Assembly (NCBI RefSeq): GCF_044335535.1
Contig: NZ_JBIQVZ010000001.1
Location: 1,054,001-1,118,000 of the forward strand
Length of the DNA: 64,000 nt
Source of the DNA: Mariniflexile sp044335535
GTDB lineage: Bacteria; Bacteroidota; Bacteroidia; Flavobacteriales; Flavobacteriaceae
Direction of reading: 5' to 3'
Part shown: in pieces, positions 62,655 to 64,000 of the stretch
Numbering within the stretch: position 1 is the stretch's first letter
Layout of the letters: each line of letters starts with the position of its first letter
Program-made: the position numbers and the translations under genes
Notes under the pieces: generated by a model
What the model saw: only the letters and a program-made list of their open reading frames with translations
The model's database searches: none
Told to the model about the DNA's origin: nothing

Positions 62655-64000
62655 TTAAAATCTTAGGTAAAAGTTAACGAAGTAATTAGCACCACGGACG
62701 TACCAATATTTATTTCCGAATATGCGGGCAGGATTTGCATTATCATCTCTTAATTCACGGTAATTGGCATTTCTTCCTTGTTCAAATCCTCCTGTTTTGT
62801 ACTCTTTATCTAAAAGGTTTCCTATGCTTGCAAAAAAGCCTATATACTTGCCACCAATTTTCCAAGATTTACCTCCAACAAGGTTTATAACCATATAATC
62901 ATCAAATTTTTCTTGTTTCAGAAGTGCTCTCGCAATAGCTTCATCATAATCGTTAAATGGCAAACCATCAGCATCTAAATAAAAATTCTCAGTTCTTGTT
63001 AAGGTATTGATATCTACATACGCATTTGTGAAAAAATTTGCTGTTGCACCAAACCACCAGTAATCTGGATCTCTATATTCAAACCCAATGGAATAGGCAC
63101 GTTGTGGTCCTCCAGCAATTTTATAATCTTTCAAATTAGCTTGTCCATAAGATATGGAGCCACTTGATGATGTAAAATTAGCAGATGTTAAATACAGCTC
63201 TGGATTATTATCATATGTAAATTGACCCACAGAAGCAGCTCCTTTTAGTTTAATAGTTGGTGTTACCTGTGCTTCAATACCTAATTCTGTACCTATATTC
63301 TTTTTATCAATCCCTTGTAACACTTCTTGAACAAAAGCTGAAGTATCATTATCTTCTATATCTTCTCCACTTAAACCATCAGCGAAATAGAAACCAACTT
63401 CGTTAGCATCTTCAATTTTAGAATAGTACGCCGTTAATTTTACTTTTACTATGGGCGAACAGAAAATATAACTTGCATCCATAGCAGTTACTTTTTCTTC
63501 TTCTATATTCCTAACTATATCATGATTTTCTCTGGAGTTTGAATAGGTATTGCGTAACGATGGTGCTTTGGTAATATACCCGCTATTCACATCTATTAAA
63601 TGCTTTCCTGTTATTTTATAGGTAACTCCTGCTTTAGCACCAAAACCATTAAAAGTCAACGCTTCGCCTTTACCATGAGACAACGCCCCCGGAAACCTAC
63701 TGTGTTCCCATAAACCTTCTCTTTGGTAGCTTGTATTTGTTGCACTACCTGAAAGATAAAAATCGATTTTATTGTATTTAAATTGTGCTTGTGCATAACC
63801 TGAAATAACATTGGCAAATAAATTGTAGTTGTATCTATATGTATCGCCTTCACCTACAACTCTATCTGGATTTTGGGAGTCGTATTGGTAGTTATCAAAA
63901 GAATCTACATTTAAGACCCCCGTATTTGAACCTAACAAGTCCAAAATTTCTCCAAAATTTTCAGATTTCAATTTTTTATAGTTCACAGAAGCGTTTACTA
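62655..64000 (-). CDS. TonB-dependent receptor, C-terminal barrel (partial)
   Basis: At least 447 residues; the frame continues past the right edge without a start, so the plug and signal lie outside. Strands such as AQFKYNKIDFYLSGSATNTS, KAGVTYKITGKHLIDVNSGY and IGNLLDKEYKTGGFEQGRN are TonB-receptor-like, and it ends YFVNFYLRF with the terminal Phe. It is the upstream partner of the DUF5689 lipoprotein gene. Confidence 0.9.
   Translation of the reverse strand, partial: VNASVNYKKLKSENFGEILDLLGSNTGVLNVDSFDNYQYDSQNPDRVVGEGDTYRYNYNLFANVISGYAQAQFKYNKIDFYLSGSATNTSYQREGLWEHSRFPGALSHGKGEALTFNGFGAKAGVTYKITGKHLIDVNSGYITKAPSLRNTYSNSRENHDIVRNIEEEKVTAMDASYIFCSPIVKVKLTAYYSKIEDANEVGFYFADGLSGEDIEDNDTSAFVQEVLQGIDKKNIGTELGIEAQVTPTIKLKGAASVGQFTYDNNPELYLTSANFTSSSGSISYGQANLKDYKIAGGPQRAYSIGFEYRDPDYWWFGATANFFTNAYVDINTLTRTENFYLDADGLPFNDYDEAIARALLKQEKFDDYMVINLVGGKSWKIGGKYIGFFASIGNLLDKEYKTGGFEQGRNANYRELRDDNANPARIFGNKYWYVRGANYFVNFYLRF

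Overview
The window looks like chromosome of a member of the Bacteroidota, most likely family Flavobacteriaceae. The DNA is AT-rich. Visible promoters follow the Bacteroidota pattern (TTG about 20 nt upstream of TAnnTTTG) and starts rarely have Shine-Dalgarno sites. Two proteins end in type IX secretion (T9SS) sorting domains, there are two TonB-dependent receptors, a three-gene SdhCAB, a bacterial GGGP synthase, and many families typical of the group (DUF3127, DUF4301, DUF2480, DUF3078, DUF5689). Genus cannot be read from the sequence. No rRNA, tRNA, CRISPR array, prophage or complete insertion sequence was seen.

Layout. 1-6.3 kb: housekeeping genes (thioredoxin-like, tag, aat, DUF3127, flavin reductase, orphan histidine kinase, HIT protein, greA with a hairpin leader). 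6.5-7.2 kb: a long terminal-inverted-repeat element abutting a small lipoprotein gene. 7.3-13 kb: a vitamin-scavenging region; a TPP riboswitch precedes a TonB receptor, behind pnuC, a NadR-like kinase, DUF4301 and arfB. 13.5-20.5 kb: a compact rhamnogalacturonan cassette (two tandem PL11 lyases and a GH2-like lipoprotein) without SusC/SusD. 20.5-28.6 kb: GGGP synthase, phosphopantetheinyl transferase, ahcY, a cupin-like protein, a Tas-like reductase between inverted repeat copies, an OmpA lipoprotein, exonuclease III. 28.7-33.2 kb: a large unknown outer-membrane barrel and an M28 peptidase whose C-terminus is written by a repeat. 33.3-37.2 kb: sdhCAB with an intercalated four-helix-bundle gene. 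37.4-45.6 kb: a T9SS metalloprotease, aminopeptidase P, aspartate kinase divergent from an ACT-like protein, a hydrolase, two tandem zinc-ribbon proteins, thiL. 45.8-54.9 kb: the SUF iron-sulfur cluster (A-type carrier, B, C, D, S, E, SufT-like, DUF2480) interrupted by a decayed four-helix-bundle gene and an M43 metalloprotease lipoprotein. 55-60 kb: two dispersed repeats, DUF3078, a class A PBP, hflX. 60-64 kb: EEP nuclease, membrane protein, DUF5689 lipoprotein, and a TonB receptor cut by the window edge.

How it fits together. Most genes are core metabolism in conserved short operons. The accessory signal sits between genes: several families of hairpin-forming dispersed repeats, two of them flanked by 3-bp direct repeats and ending 11 and 20 nt before a start codon; a 20-bp tandem repeat that has become coding; and four-helix-bundle genes inside two Fe-S related operons, one of them decayed. 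The main functional stories are TPP-controlled uptake next to a PnuC/NadR salvage pair, pectin (RG-I) breakdown split between surface and periplasm, and SUF assembly.
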